A stretch of 64,000 nucleotides of DNA, from assembly GCA_019925105.1 (NCBI GenBank), contig JAHGAU010000020.1, positions 806,001-870,000 on the forward strand, in the 5' to 3' direction. A program made the position numbers and the translations under genes. The stretch comes from Niebla homalea. Its lineage: Eukaryota > Ascomycota > Lecanoromycetes > Lecanorales > Ramalinaceae. Under the pieces are notes generated by a model. It was not told the DNA's origin. It saw only the letters and a program-made list of their open reading frames with translations, and ran no database searches. Shown here in pieces: positions 1-10,830 of this stretch; the stretch's first letter is position 1, and every line of letters starts with the position of its first letter.

Positions 1-754
1 TACAGCTGGAGGTCGAAGCGTGGGACTATTCCAATCAAATTATTGGAACCGCCCTTTAACGCCCGAAAGAGATCGGAGTTTTGCCGCGCATTGGCATTGA
101 CAATTTTGCCATTTGCCAGGACAACTTCCATGATGATCACATGGTCGCATGCAAACCCTCACTGTGGTGAGTAGAACGAAAGTCCGTCTAAGCGAACCAG
201 GTCAGGAATTGTGGTCTGATGGCCTTAATGTCAAAGAGCTGGAAGTCACCCCCTGTAATCAGGCCACCAACACCAATATCTGCCTGTTAACTGAGTGGTA
301 CAACTTTGTTATAAACATCGCTCCAGATGGCGTCAGGTCCCATGGACGCCGTGCTTTGACCAGTAGCGACGTTCTTGCTGGCCAAACTTCTCAAGTCAAT
401 AGTCACACCATCAGCATTGTTGGCAGCTCCAGGCAACGGCGCATGTCCTCAACTGCGAATCGACAATGCTGGTGCATGAGCAGAGCCATTCGAGCCATTC
501 GCCAGGCTCTTGGAAATAGTAGAGACATCTTTGCTGCTCGTGGGGCTGATAACACATGAGGGGGAAAGGGATTCTTGTTGATACCAGTAGGAAGCCATGG
601 AGGCTTTTCAAGTCTTCTGGGATGGAAAAGAGACTTTGTTGCCGAGCTCCCTAGCGATGAGTGAACAGAGAGGGATATGGGTGGCTGTTCAAGCGAATGC
701 GGGTACTGATACAGGAGCAAGAGAGAAGCAAAGCCAAGCAAGACTCAGACACAT
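1..754 (-). pseudogene. FAD-linked oxidoreductase (BBE type), decayed and cut by window edge
   Basis: Read on the minus strand from an ATG at 754, the sequence gives a signal-peptide-like start (MCLSLAWLCFSLAPVSVPAFA) and then pieces of a fungal berberine-bridge-type FAD oxidase: ASYWYQQESLSPSCVISPTS, a ready-for-FAD region reading [54 protein letters not shown] and [14 protein letters not shown]. Such enzymes are secreted flavoproteins that oxidise small metabolites. The frame is broken by several stops: near the signal peptide, at 449-451 inside the conserved RSGGH motif, at 287-289 beside an apparent small deletion, and at 159-161. One insertion (about 63 bp) could be an intron. The C-terminal half lies outside the window. 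It is a pseudogene with high confidence; the substrate is unknown. Confidence 0.85.
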
Positions 755-1388
755 TTTGAGTCAAGACGCCCTTTGAAAGATGGACTACTGGTATCTATAT
801 CTTGCAGCACATGAGAAGATTGGATGAGACTTCCACGGTGTCTCCGAGTCTAAATAATCGACGCTCGAGATCATGTAACGTCAAGTTTTCCGCCACAGCA
901 ATTCAAATCATACTTACGCTACTACCAGGAATGGCTGTTGCAGACCTCCTCTTCCGTTCCGCGTAGGCGAACATACGAATAAGAAAAAAAGTCTCGGAAA
1001 CCAGTGAAGAAAAAGCGTTCTTTCGCTTACCACCCTCAAGACATCGCCACACGCAGCTAACAGAGATGGTCTCGCAAAAATTAGGACTCTCACGGCTAGT
1101 CCCATCGACTCTTTCTACACTAATACTCTAGCATTGGTGTATTCAAGATGCCTTTCCCATTTCCCGAAGATTCAGCAAAAGGCGACTGAAGATTGAGATG
1201 CCTTTCATGCTAAGAAACTAGTTCGCTTGACCTTTTTCCACATCTCATGATGGCTATCAATGCCTGCAGTCTCCCCACAAATACGTAGTCGCGTACATTC
1301 ATGCAGGAATGTCTACAAAACTTAGAGTCAAGCCTTAAGACGCGGCTAAAGCTAGAGCTCAGACATTTCAGCAGATTATGCTCCTGAA
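755..1388. other. intergenic, no gene recognised
   Basis: Only short unsupported reading frames occur here. No motif, repeat or RNA gene was recognised. It is the shared 5' flank of the FAD-oxidase relic and 3' flank of the sulfotransferase. Confidence 0.5.
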
Positions 1389-2278
1389 TCAGTCCGCCCT
1401 CTGCATATGCAAGGCCCACCAGGCAAGCGCTAAAGCGGCTAATGGAATCATAACCTTAAGGGAAGAGCTCAGCGCATTGTAGATACCTCTACGGGCAATC
1501 AGGCCCATCTTTTCCCTTAGAGCAGCAGCTTCGTTGACTCTTGGGAAGTCCACATCTGGGATGGGCCTGTTCAGGAACTTGCAAAGTGGTCCCCAACCTT
1601 CGTCGAGTCGGTACTTGAGTAATTGTCCCTTGGGAGTCACCCTTTCGACTAGGGTGTAATGTTCTCTGTACTTCCCTCTTGCCTTCTCCTGCATTTCAAT
1701 CTTTGACTGAGCACCTATCCAACCCTTGGCCCACCTGCCGGAGGTCGAGCCGAGTCTGCCGACAAAATGAGAGTCAAGACGTGCAATGATCTCGATAGCC
1801 GGATGGAAGACATTCTCGATGACCCCTTCGTTGAAGCTCTTGTACCATTTCTCCATGTCTCTGTCGACCAGAACGACTTTGGCATCCGGATAGCACTCCA
1901 AAAGATCCTCAGCGAAGACGATGGCGGGTAAATCAGCCACTGCACTGTAATTGCCAAGTAACCTGTCCCACTGCTCGAGCGAGTAAGGTGGGCCCTTGTC
2001 GAAAAATTTGGCATCTAGTGCCTCGTTCCAGAGATCGGTATCGGCCACGTTGGCGATCAGGGTGAGACCGTGATAGCAAGGGAAACCTAGGATGCCCAGT
2101 GCCTGCTGCATTGCTTGGATAAAAGTTAGTGTCGCTTGTCATCTCAGTCGCCTATCTACGAGCACATACATGCGGTTCCAGTACGAGGCATCCCGAGACT
2201 GAGGACTTGCATGGGGACTACGCGCTTGCCATCTCGCTTGTCGCTTCCGCCGAAAAGCTCCGGATGTTTTTCCTGCAT
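1389..2278 (-). CDS. sulfotransferase-like P-loop protein (Sulfotransfer_4 type) with C-terminal membrane anchor
   Basis: Two exons, 2278-2170 and 2113-1389, joined by a 56-bp intron (GTATGT...AAG with a CTAAC branch site), give about 277 residues. The join restores the PAPS/P-loop motif LSLGMPRTGTAS followed by MQQALGILGF. Further family features are the YHG box, AVADLPA, PDAKVVLVDRD and the stretch around FNEGVIENVFHP. The C-terminus has one hydrophobic segment (IPLAALALAWWALHM). The family is common in ascomycetes and is annotated as a sulfotransferase or P-loop hydrolase; real substrates are mostly unknown. The start ATG gives MQEKHPELFGG, typical for the family. No inactivating change was seen, in contrast to its neighbours on both sides. 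Confidence 0.85.
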
Positions 2279-2519
2279 TGTGGGCCTTCTGGACATGTTG
2301 AGAATGGTTTTGCGGGTGCGATGTCATGCAATAACCCAGATCTGAGTTTAAACTGGCTACACACTTGAGTCCTCCCCGAGCTTGTGAAAATTGAGGTCGG
2401 AGGACCAAGAACGCAAGATCGGGTAGCAATCACACGGAGGGGTAGGATCAAGTGCAATGGATCCAGCTGCGCCTCAGGCGCTAGCGTTGCAACTTGCCCT
2501 GCAACTAGTACTGCCAGGT

Positions 2520-2615
2520 GCTCCAATATACAAGTGTCATGCGAATGTCTTGGCTCAATAACACTCCATGGTCGCCTCCGAGGTACACCATACCATGCCT
2601 ACACCTAGGCTGACA
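2520..2615 (+). repeat. partial third copy of the dispersed repeat seen at 5376-5600 and 10515-10703
   Basis: The stretch contains aatatacaagtgtcatg, aatgtcttggctc, acactccatgg and taccatgcctacacctaggctgacag-like blocks. They appear in the same order as in the reverse complement of 5376-5600. It is more diverged than the other two copies and has the same orientation as the right-hand copy. Confidence 0.55.
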
Positions 2616-2727
2616 GAGACAGACGAAGATCACTGTCTAAAATGAAAAAGGCCATGATGTAGGCTCCCATCTACTAGCTGATTTATAATCCTTCCGCGCA
2701 CTGTTGCATCTAATCCTTGTGTCTTCT

Positions 2728-4230
2728 CTAGGTCTTGCCACAGTTTGAAAGACCTCGCCTTCTCAACCGGGCATGAGAATACTTATATGGCATTTGAAAG
2801 GTCTCCCAAAAGCATCGGTAGGAGTTGTAGTTCGCCTCAAGTCGGAACTCGGAGTTGGCAATGAGATGCGCGAGAGACATCTTAATGACAAGCGCAGCAT
2901 GCCACCTTCCCTGACTGTATACTCGCTTGAGTTTGGTTCCTCAGGAGGTTGAGCAGGGAAGCTTACCATATTTTGGAGCCGTGCCCCCAGATAGGGAAAT
3001 CCTTCGAAGCATCTACCACGGTGGTTCTCCTTAATGGATTCTCTGGCCCGCCCTTGACCGCGTCATGAGATTCATGCACGAATCGCAGAGGGTCAAAAAC
3101 GTCGGGCTCGGGATACCTGGCAGGCTCATGCATGAATTCCCAAGCTGGTAAACATGCGATATGTGGACGATTTCAAGGCTTTTCGACGAATGCCCACTAT
3201 GGGTACCGTCAGCGTCATGTAGTATGTGTACAATTTCGACCCACTCTTGTCCAAGGGGTTGCTTCTGATTGACCACTTGATGAAACTATCAAGCAAGGGT
3301 AGCTGGGTGATCTTTTTGTAGTCTAAGGGTCCAGCTGCCTGAATCTCACGGAACAGCAGCTCAGCATCTGCTGGGCGGGCACAAAGTTCCAGGAATGCGA
3401 AATGGAGGTTCTGGAGACTGAATATTAATGTCGGAGCCGTGAATGGTTCGAACACCTACGATCCACGGTTGGTGCGACGCGGCAAACCATATGCCTAAGA
3501 GAGCTCGGATAACGAGCGTAGGAGTCCAGGATGACGATTCTAAGGAAGTCCGAAGCATGTTTTCAAACAAGGTCAGCTTCCAACTCCACTGTCAGTGTAT
3601 GTACGATCCGCAATAGAGCATCAATCATATCCGCTTCATTGATGATGCTTCACCCCACCTATCTTCTCCTGGGCTAGCTGCCTGATGCAATCGGTCGAAT
3701 AGAACGGTCATTGCGTGACCTCCGCGTGTGATCAAAGAGTGTACGAAGCTGTTTCTGCTCAGCAGGTTGACTTGTCTCCTCAAAAAGTGCCCCAAAAAGT
3801 GCCTTACGGCTGAGCCATGGTCGGAACGACTTGGAAAGCTCCCATATACGCCACGGTATCGTGACTCGTCTTACAAAGCGTCTCCCCAAAATGGTAGACT
3901 CCAAGCATTCCGGTAGCAACGTCCTGCATCACGGGTGTGATCTGCAGACGGGTCCAGTCTGTTCGCAGGTGAGCTATTGGCGCTTTTCAAAGAATTGCGG
4001 GGTTACTACGTACCATTTCCTAGCAATTTCGGCTCTACAAGATCATCAAATGTGCTGAGTAGTCTGTTTTGAAGATAGGGATATATTTCTTCCAACTGAG
4101 AGAGTCCCTTGATACGGATAGCACGGGCGAAGAGTCGATAGTGAAAGATATTGGTCTCTTTTGGATCCCATTGGGCTTCACCTTTACTCATAGTGGGCCG
4201 AAAGCCGAAGATCTTGAGCAGGTCAGTCAC
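2728..4230 (-). pseudogene. cytochrome P450, inactivated
   Basis: A minus-strand P450 can be followed through several exons. An N-terminal part (FGFRPTMSKGEAQWDP, LSTFDDLVEPKLLGNG) leads to DWTRLQITPVMQDVATGMLG and IPWRIWELSKSFRPWLSR. The I-helix region is RALLGIWFAASHQPWI joined across an intron to NLHFAFLELCARP, then AAGPLDYKKITQLPLLDSF, NPLDK joined to MGIRRKALK, EPDVFDPLRFVHES, DFPIWGHGSKI and a tail from WHAALVIKMSLAHLIA to a stop at 2728. Three defects stand out. The invariant Glu of the K-helix ExxR is Trp (WSIR). About a dozen codons plus the frame are lost between KALKSSTY and CLPAWEFMHEP. The heme-loop CPGR reads CQGR even with best splicing (TG|T across the intron). The frame also changes in the N-terminal third. 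The gene cannot make a working P450. Confidence 0.85.
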
Positions 4231-5375
4231 ATGGATAGGAACCGAAGTTTAAGGATGCACATTCACATCAGAGTATTCGGCGCGCTGTGAAAGCTCCGGA
4301 GCTTTACTGAGCTCCTATATGCTACTTTGCGCTCGAATGACCAGACGATCTCGCCGTCCCAAAGGCTTGTAAAAGATGCCGGAACGCTCAGGCGGTCAGC
4401 TTTGGGAGGACGGTATCATCTCAAGAGCAGGGTAATAGTCTTGAGTGATCTTCACGACTTGAGATGGGGAGATGGTAAGCTGCTGTATAGACTGCCGGGC
4501 TGCGGTTGGAAACTGCGATACGAGACTGTGCCAAACCTTGGGCGTGATATTAAGTATGGTCATGGGTCTTGCAAGCTCGGTGGCCTTACCGTGTGCATTC
4601 AAGGATACACATGACATACTTGCCCAACTGTGAGGGCGGCTCCGAATAGCGCCTGTAGCACATCATTCAGAGAATTTGGCGCCATTGCCGTACCTAGATA
4701 GGCGAGGGGCGTCATGGCTCACTCGAAAGAACATGAGGATTTACAAGAGGTTTTCCACAACATCGTCTTCCATTACGTTGTCATAAGACTATGGTCCGAG
4801 ATTGTCAGGGCGCTTAGCTGATCAGCAGCAACAACAGGAGGCAGAATTAGGGCGTTCAGACAAGTTGGCATTAACCAAGTGAGGAGGATAGCTTGCTCCA
4901 TCGATTAGTCGATCCGACTGTGCATAAATGGGGAATCATTGAGTGATTGGAGCGGTTATCATTTTGGTACTGTCATGTTGCGTAGGTTTGTGGCACAACG
5001 ACGTGTTAAAGACTGCTCATTGGTGATTTGGCAACAGGTGGAGACTGGAGAGGCACAGGTGGAGACTGGAGAGGCACAGCTCATGAACATCAGGATCGGA
5101 TGAACAAGGCGTTGCAGGTTTGGTAAGAGCTGCACCTCCTGCATGATCGATGCCCTATCCCGGCAATCCATTTGCTAGCAATCGTTGGGCGGGCCGTAAA
5201 CACTTCCACTAGTGCACAAATCTGTACACCTAAACGGCATCATGCAGGTCTCAGGTATCCTCTTTCGAAACAATGCAAAGGTCTTGATTGGCAGCGAGGT
5301 CTGTGGCATTAAGAGTCTCGCCACCCACTTTTGCTTCGCTGGCTGCAAGTGTGGTAAAAAAACCGAAATTTTCTG
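4231..5375. other. no complete gene; possible minus-strand exon fragments
   Basis: A minus-strand ATG at 4715 opens the peptide MTPLAYLGTAMAPNSLNDVL followed by QALFGAALTVGQ and a good GTATGT donor. A second frame (4617-4396) reads VWHSLVSQFPTAARQSIQQL. They could be the N-terminal exons of the P450 relic or a separate lost gene. I do not recognise them. The rest shows nothing beyond a 21-bp tandem duplication. Confidence 0.35.
5036..5077 (+). repeat. 21-bp perfect tandem duplication
   Basis: The unit aggtggagactggagaggcac occurs twice head to tail with no mismatch. Confidence 0.9.
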
Positions 5376-5600
5376 GCAGCCTAGTGCAGGCATGGTGAGG
5401 GGCATGGAGTGGCACTGAGCGGTCCTACGAGCCGTGCCAAGACACTCTCATGACACGTGTATATTTCATCATCCCGCCGTAAATCCCAGACTAGCTGGGT
5501 GTTTCTTGCAGGCATTCTTTCATAGATCCATCTTCATAGATCATACTCAATTCAGACTAACCCATTACACTCATGCACTCATGCATCAATGCGTGTGACA
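5376..5600 (+). repeat. left arm of a diverged inverted repeat
   Basis: The reverse complement of this stretch starts tgtcacacgcatt and runs through atgagtg, gaattgagtat, gatggatctatgaaaga, acccagctagtctg and caccatgcctgcactaggct. It matches 10515-10703 on the plus strand over its full length with small indels. The inner edge lies about 95 bp upstream of the SDR start codon, so the arm covers that gene's likely promoter. A partial third copy sits at 2520-2615. Confidence 0.8.
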
Positions 5601-5694
5601 ATTCCATCGACTCGGATTGCTATACGTGGAAAAAAAGGTTTCTTTCTCTACAGCAAACACTCTTTCTCGTTCATACAGCTCATCGCTAAGCGGC

Positions 5695-6646
5695 ATGGCG
5701 ATGCAATCTGCTTTGATCACTGGATGCAGCGAAGGCGGGATAGGGTCTGCTCTAGCCCTAGCTTTTCAGAAACGCGGTATCCGAGTCTTTGCAACCGCTC
5801 GTGATCTCTCAAGAATGTCGCACCTGGCCAAAATTCCAAACGTCACACTGCTCGAACTGGAGCCTACTGTGCAAGCCAGTGTCCAGACTGCGGCTGAACA
5901 GGTGAAAGATGCGACTGGTGGGAAGCTGGATTACCTGATCAATAATGCCGGCCAGACAATCATGATGCCCACCTTGGACTTCGACGTGGAGGTGGCCAAA
6001 GCAATGTACGACATCAATGTCTGGGGTACCATTCGCGTGACCCAAACCTTTAGCGCATTGGTTATCGCAGCAAAAGGAAACATTGTCAACATCTGTTCAA
6101 TAGCAACCAGTGTTCACACGCCGTGGATGGGTGCGCTTGAATAATGACACTGGCAATACATGTCCTGCTGACCTCTGTTGCAAAGGGATCTATACGGGAT
6201 CGAAAGCAGCAGTCACCTCCATCACCGATACCTTGCGACTTGAGATGGCCCCCCTGGGGGTGAAGGTCTTCACCGTACACACGGGAGCTGTCAGCACCAA
6301 CACGCTGTCCACGGGGGATCAATTCCATCTGCCCAAAAAGTCCGTCTACAAAGAGATAGAAACACAGATAGCTGCAAGGGCAAAGGGAGAGGACGGAACC
6401 CCTCGCATGAGTCCGTCGGATTTTGCAGACAGAGTTGTGGCAGACGTCACTAGAGGAAGCAATTTCCAAATCTGGAGAGGAGGATATGCATCCATTGTGC
6501 GCTTCACCTCGTCCTGGTTTCCAGCCTTTCTCTCTGTAAGTATCCATCCAACCATCAGTCAGAGCAGGAAAGATTCATTTTACGCTTAGGACCTCATGTC
6601 TATCAAAGGAACCGGATTGGACCAATGGAAACCATCGGAGAAGTAA
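5695..6646 (+). CDS. short-chain dehydrogenase/reductase, AYR1-like
   Basis: Three exons (5695-6130, 6186-6535, 6590-6646) encode about 280 residues. The classical SDR plan is complete: cofactor loop TGCSEGGIG near the N-terminus, NNAG, a catalytic Ser in CSIATS, and YTGSK (YxxxK) restored by splicing ATG G|GG ATC. The C-terminal exon ends DLMSIKGTGLDQWKPSEK, as in yeast/fungal NADPH-dependent 1-acyldihydroxyacetone-phosphate reductases and related fungal SDRs. The second intron has a textbook GTAAGT donor; the first donor, GTGCGC, is weaker. Ayr1-type enzymes reduce acyl-DHAP in lipid synthesis, but many relatives act in secondary metabolism. It is the only apparently intact gene inside the inverted-repeat block. 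Confidence 0.85.
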
Positions 6647-6649
6647 GGA

Positions 6650-6947
6650 GGGTCTGGCACTGAAAACAATAATCGTTCGCGACATTGGTCATTAATTTCT
6701 AGTAGAGAGTTGGACAACATGTTTGCCGGGCTCAATCATAATATAGTTGCGTGCCATTCCAGTCCTCGCTCTCACACAAAGGACCGAACACCCATCCCTG
6801 CTTGTGAAAGGGTTCTGGTAGTTCCTGATTCTTTGCCTGTCTTATGGGAGACTCGCGCGGTCTTTAGTAGCTTGTGCTTAGAGATCAGAAACACCGGTAT
6901 TCGGCTTGCTCCACGTCATGATGTAAACGAATACCGTCCTCTTTAAT
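6650..6947. other. intergenic between convergent genes
   Basis: Nothing recognised. It separates the 3' ends of the SDR gene and the rhodopsin-like relic. Confidence 0.5.
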
Positions 6948-8416
6948 CTAAGTATGGTGTCCAGTGTGGACATATGTCTGTAACGTTTTGACGGGCGCCA
7001 ATTCGTGCTTTTCAGTGCCGAGACTCGAGTTCGAGAAGTCCAAGCCCTCATATTGCGCTCTTCTGGTCTTTGGATGCGAAATTTCGGAATCAGGTGACGT
7101 GACTCGTTTGGAGGAGATCAAGCTCGAGGAGAAGTACGAGGACAATGATCTAAACCGCAAATTCCAAGATGCTAGGTGGTGTACAAGCTTCGACATGGAT
7201 GGCTTGCATCTTGTGTTAGCCAAGGTTTTCACAGATATAAGTGATCTCCTACCATGCAGCTGGCGACAATCCCAACGCACATCTCGACGAAGCTAAAGGT
7301 CCTGTCAGAGCAAGGCACCCACAAGATTAGCGGACTTGATGGTTACCAGAGGAGCACGACGGCCATTATCGTATAAGTCAGATCCGCTTCGTTATGCACA
7401 CAAGACCACCGATAGTATATACTGATCGAAGAAGCGATGCATGCTCTGACACCCGTCAAATTATGGGCGGACATGCGCGGTTCGGGACACTCACATAAAG
7501 CCAGTAAGAAAAACGGCAATCACACCCATCTTACGTCTCGTGGTAAGCTTGAGCTTGGTCACTCCCACGACAGGCAGCACCAGTATGTAGACGTCGAGCA
7601 TCAGGTTCCCTGACGCTATGTATGGAGACATGGCGACAGAATCCCGTTCTCTTTTGGATTCGAATGTCTCCTGCCATGTCTGTCCTGGCGCAGGAACCGT
7701 AAACGCTAGCGTAACGACAAGGAGGCAGACATAGAACAGAACGCTGATGAGCGCCCCCGCGTACGAGCCATACCGCAACCAATTCATTGGGCGGAAGATC
7801 TGTATGTACATAAGGAAGAAACTGAGTTTGATGCAAGGCCAGATGACTGCGGTAGGCCAATTGCTGGCAAAGCTCATCTGTTGTCACTCTCAACCTCTGG
7901 CTTCGGATATTCGATCGGTGAACTTACTATGATAAACTTATTGCTCGACACGTCAGTAAGAGTCAGCTCCCACTCATGAACGCCATAATTTGCAAATTTG
8001 ATAGCTGGATCGACCATTAGAGAGTACCTCGTCGAGAGACGGGTGTCAGTATACTTACCTGCGATCATCAGAACGAAATAGCAGATCGTGCCAAGGTGCC
8101 CGATTTAGTGTTATGCGCACAACGTAAGATGAGGCTTCTCCTACAGCTCCAACGATACAGGTATCTGTGCTTGTTAGAACGACACTTGGATCTAGAGGTG
8201 CGCAACACCTACAATCGTCCGGACCAAACTTCTTCACAATTCTGGCTTGGGTGTAGAGCCTCGCGCTCACGAAAAGGACCATTAGGAAAGCATCAAAGAG
8301 CCGACGCCGATGACAACGGGTCCGTCTGAACTAGGGTGGGCATGGTCTGGAGTAACACCCGGCGGCGGCTCTGCTGCGGGAATGTCGTGAATCTTAGCTG
8401 GATCATTGGAGGCCAT
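6948..8416 (-). pseudogene. fungal rhodopsin-type integral membrane protein, frameshifted
   Basis: From an ATG at 8416 the protein begins MASNDPAKIHDIPAAEPPPG, the usual opening of the fungal 'rhodopsin domain' family of 7-TM proteins. It continues with LFVSARLYTQARIVKKFGPDD, FANYGVHEWELTL, NWPTAVIWPCIKLSFFLMYI, VLPVVGVTKLKLTTRRKMGV, ACIASSISIYYRW, TYTIMAVVLLW, FSFVEMCVGIVASCM and SMSKLVHH. Four introns can be placed cleanly in the C-terminal two thirds (for example CM|PSMSK). Near 8300 one base is missing, so the first exon runs into TAA just before MVLFVSARLY. A second frame problem lies around helix 2 near 8090-8150. These proteins are not retinal pigments as far as is known; some bind CFEM proteins or act in pathogenicity. 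If the two frame breaks are sequencing errors the gene would be intact. Confidence 0.7.
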
Positions 8417-8882
8417 GTGGGAATCTTTGACAGCGGCTTCTGCAAACTTGGGAAAGATGAGGTTATCTGAAGAGAATTATCACGTCCTCAGTGGCGCTGA
8501 CACGGAAGCGGAACTTAATTAATATGTCAGCATATGTCGGCCGTGCCGCAGGCAAAACCAGAAGGACATGAAGGATGGAGGGTCTGCTCAGGGAAGTTCA
8601 TGCCTGCCGTGGGCGCAGCACCCAATCCAACGGTGCCATTAAGCGAGAACCAGTGGGTACGTACCTTAGTCGGGATGCTAGCATCGCATTCTGAGTGGCT
8701 GTGGCATTTGGAGCGAAATCGATTACATACTTCAAGGTTACTAGTGGCTCTCAAGAATCAAGATGGTCATCCTGACTGACCGGACAGAAAAGCTCGCAAC
8801 TCTTGATCCCGCATGTGGGAGTGGTCTGAGATATAAATTTCTGACCATCTTTCCCACCGTTCACCTACAATCGAACAAGACA
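8417..8882. other. divergent intergenic region
   Basis: It lies between the 5' ends of the rhodopsin-like relic (minus) and the P450 relic (plus), so it is a former bidirectional promoter. No specific site was identified. Confidence 0.4.
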
Positions 8883-10528
8883 ATGTCGACACAGTCGACC
8901 TTTTGGCCCTTATGTGCTTATCTAGCGGTGGCTTTGGTATTGTGGCGGCTCTGGAGACTCGCTATACAGCCCAGACTTCATCCTCAGCGACCCAAGGAGT
9001 TGCCTTACTGGATTCCGTGTAGGTGGAACCGGCTATGAAGCATCCAGTCAGCTGACCAAAGAAATTGCAGTTGTCGGTAAGTGTCCAACGGCTTTGTGCC
9101 GATGAATTGCTGAGGAAAGCAGGGCACGGGCTTAGATTTTTCCTCAACTCGTATAGAGTACAGTACTTGAAATCGGTGGCAAGGCTCCACGGTCAAGTTG
9201 AAGCTGGTACATTTTGCTCCAGAAATCATGCAGTCTAAGAAGTATTTTCGGAGTTCCAAAGAGTCCTATTCAATCTCGGTGTTAGGCCAAACCATCTATG
9301 TCATCACGTCTCCTGAAGATGTTCAGGAGCTTTACAAGAACACTACTACAGTTTCTTGGTTAAGCTTCATCCAAGATCTCTATCGCTGGATAGGCATCTC
9401 GCAGTCCAACATTGACAGTCTTTGGCAGGTGCCGAGTGCAGAGCAGAAGCTGCAAAACCCTGATCGCAACCGTCCTCCAAATGAGATGATTGAGGACTAT
9501 CAGCATCGTCAGCTACTTCATGGCTCCAACATGGAATATATGGCAAAACCCTTTGTTGACCAGGTAGATGTTCAATGGAAATGGGCACACCTCCGATCGC
9601 GCCGGCAATACATCCAGGAGTCTGCTCCTGATCATGTGAGGCTGTCATTAATGGACTGGACCTGCGGATGTCTTCCTACGTACTACTACGGAAACCTATT
9701 GGGGCAAATCCATCCGGAAGGTCGGCCCCGAACTTCTCAAATCATTCGCTGTGTGGGAAGAAACGACATGGAAATATGTGTATCAGCTCCCAAATATGTT
9801 CAGCAAGGATACTTATGGGGCCAAAAATCAGCTCATCGAGGTTTTCTCGGACTACTTCTCGTTACCGAAGGATGAGAGAGCGGACTCGAGCTTTTTCGTG
9901 GAAATGGCAGAGGAGGAGCTTCGAGATATTGAGTTTGGCAACGACGACATTGCCAAATGACACGTGTTGCAGCATTCGGCGTAAGTTCGATTCATTTTTC
10001 TATTGGGATTTGGACATCCTCAGCAGAATCGCCAGACTTGTCGGCACTTAGGGAATTGAGTCAATACTGATATGACGTAGCATCAATGGTAACATGCACA
10101 AAGTGACCTTCTGGATGATCGCGTACCTCCAATACACGCCCAACCTTTTGGAGGCAATCCTTCAAGAGACCACGCCTGGTGTTTTTGATGACATCGTGAA
10201 TGTTTCGTATCTACTGGAGCACTGCCCCCGTCTGGAGGCCATATTCCTGGAAGTAATGCGTCTCAAGATGGCGAGCTCTTTGATGCGCCACGTGACAGAA
10301 CCAACCCTGATTGGAGGCAAAGTCCTGGCAAGAGGCAAGAATGTCATGGTTCCATATCGCCAATTGCATTACAGTCCGGATGTCTGGGGTGCTGACGCTT
10401 CGACATTCAATCCTGGTCAATTCATAAAAGACAAGCGTCTCTCGCGACGCTCTCGAGGCATACATGTAATTAGGGCTGTCCGATGCAGCACCGTGCGTGC
10501 TCCGGGCAAGTTACTGTCACACGCATAG
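8883..10528 (+). pseudogene. second cytochrome P450, decayed and 3'-truncated
   Basis: The ATG at 8883 gives an N-terminal membrane anchor (FWPLCAYLAVALVLWRLW) and the ELPYWIP hinge. Later pieces are KYFRSSKESYSISVLGQTIY, VITSPEDVQELYKNTTTVSW, WEETTWKYVYQLPNMFSKDT, SFFVEMAEEELRDIEFGNDD, INGNMHKVTFWMIAYLQY, LEVMRL (ExxR intact), VPYRQLHYSPDVWGAD and FIKDK. It resembles fungal CYP8/prostacyclin-synthase-like P450s, about 500 residues when whole. An in-frame TGA follows GNDDIAK where AKxHVLQH is expected, the frame changes between 9560 and 9780, and the heme loop is reduced to a trace (APGKLLSHA) with no FxxGxxxC. The coding trace stops at the edge of the right inverted-repeat arm at 10515. Confidence 0.85.
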
Positions 10529-10703
10529 ACGCATGAGTGTGATGGGGTAGGTATGAATTGAGTATAATGTATAAAGATGGATCTATGAAAGAAGACAAAA
10601 GTTGCCTACAGGAAATACCCAGCTAGTCTGATAGCACCGCTCGTAGAAGATATGACGGCTTGACACTCTATGCCCGCAACACTACCACCATGCCTGCACT
10701 AGG
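10515..10703 (+). repeat. right arm of the diverged inverted repeat
   Basis: It begins tgtcacacgcatagacgcat and ends with ccatgcctgcactaggct, matching the reverse complement of 5376-5600. The arm replaces the normal 3' end of the P450 relic. No clear target-site duplication is seen outside the two arms. Confidence 0.8.
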
Positions 10704-10830
10704 CTAACAATTACCTAAGTAGAATCGGATAACTATAAAGTTGATCTATGAAAATGTTATCCTTGGCATGCTATTAAGTATGAGATGCAACCTAGTTGAA
10801 GTTACGGCCCTGAACCTGGAGTCCCCCATC

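Noticed and set aside
6964..7296. Plus-strand open frame of 110 codons
   Set aside because: Antisense to the last exons of the rhodopsin-like relic, whose splice junctions explain the sequence.
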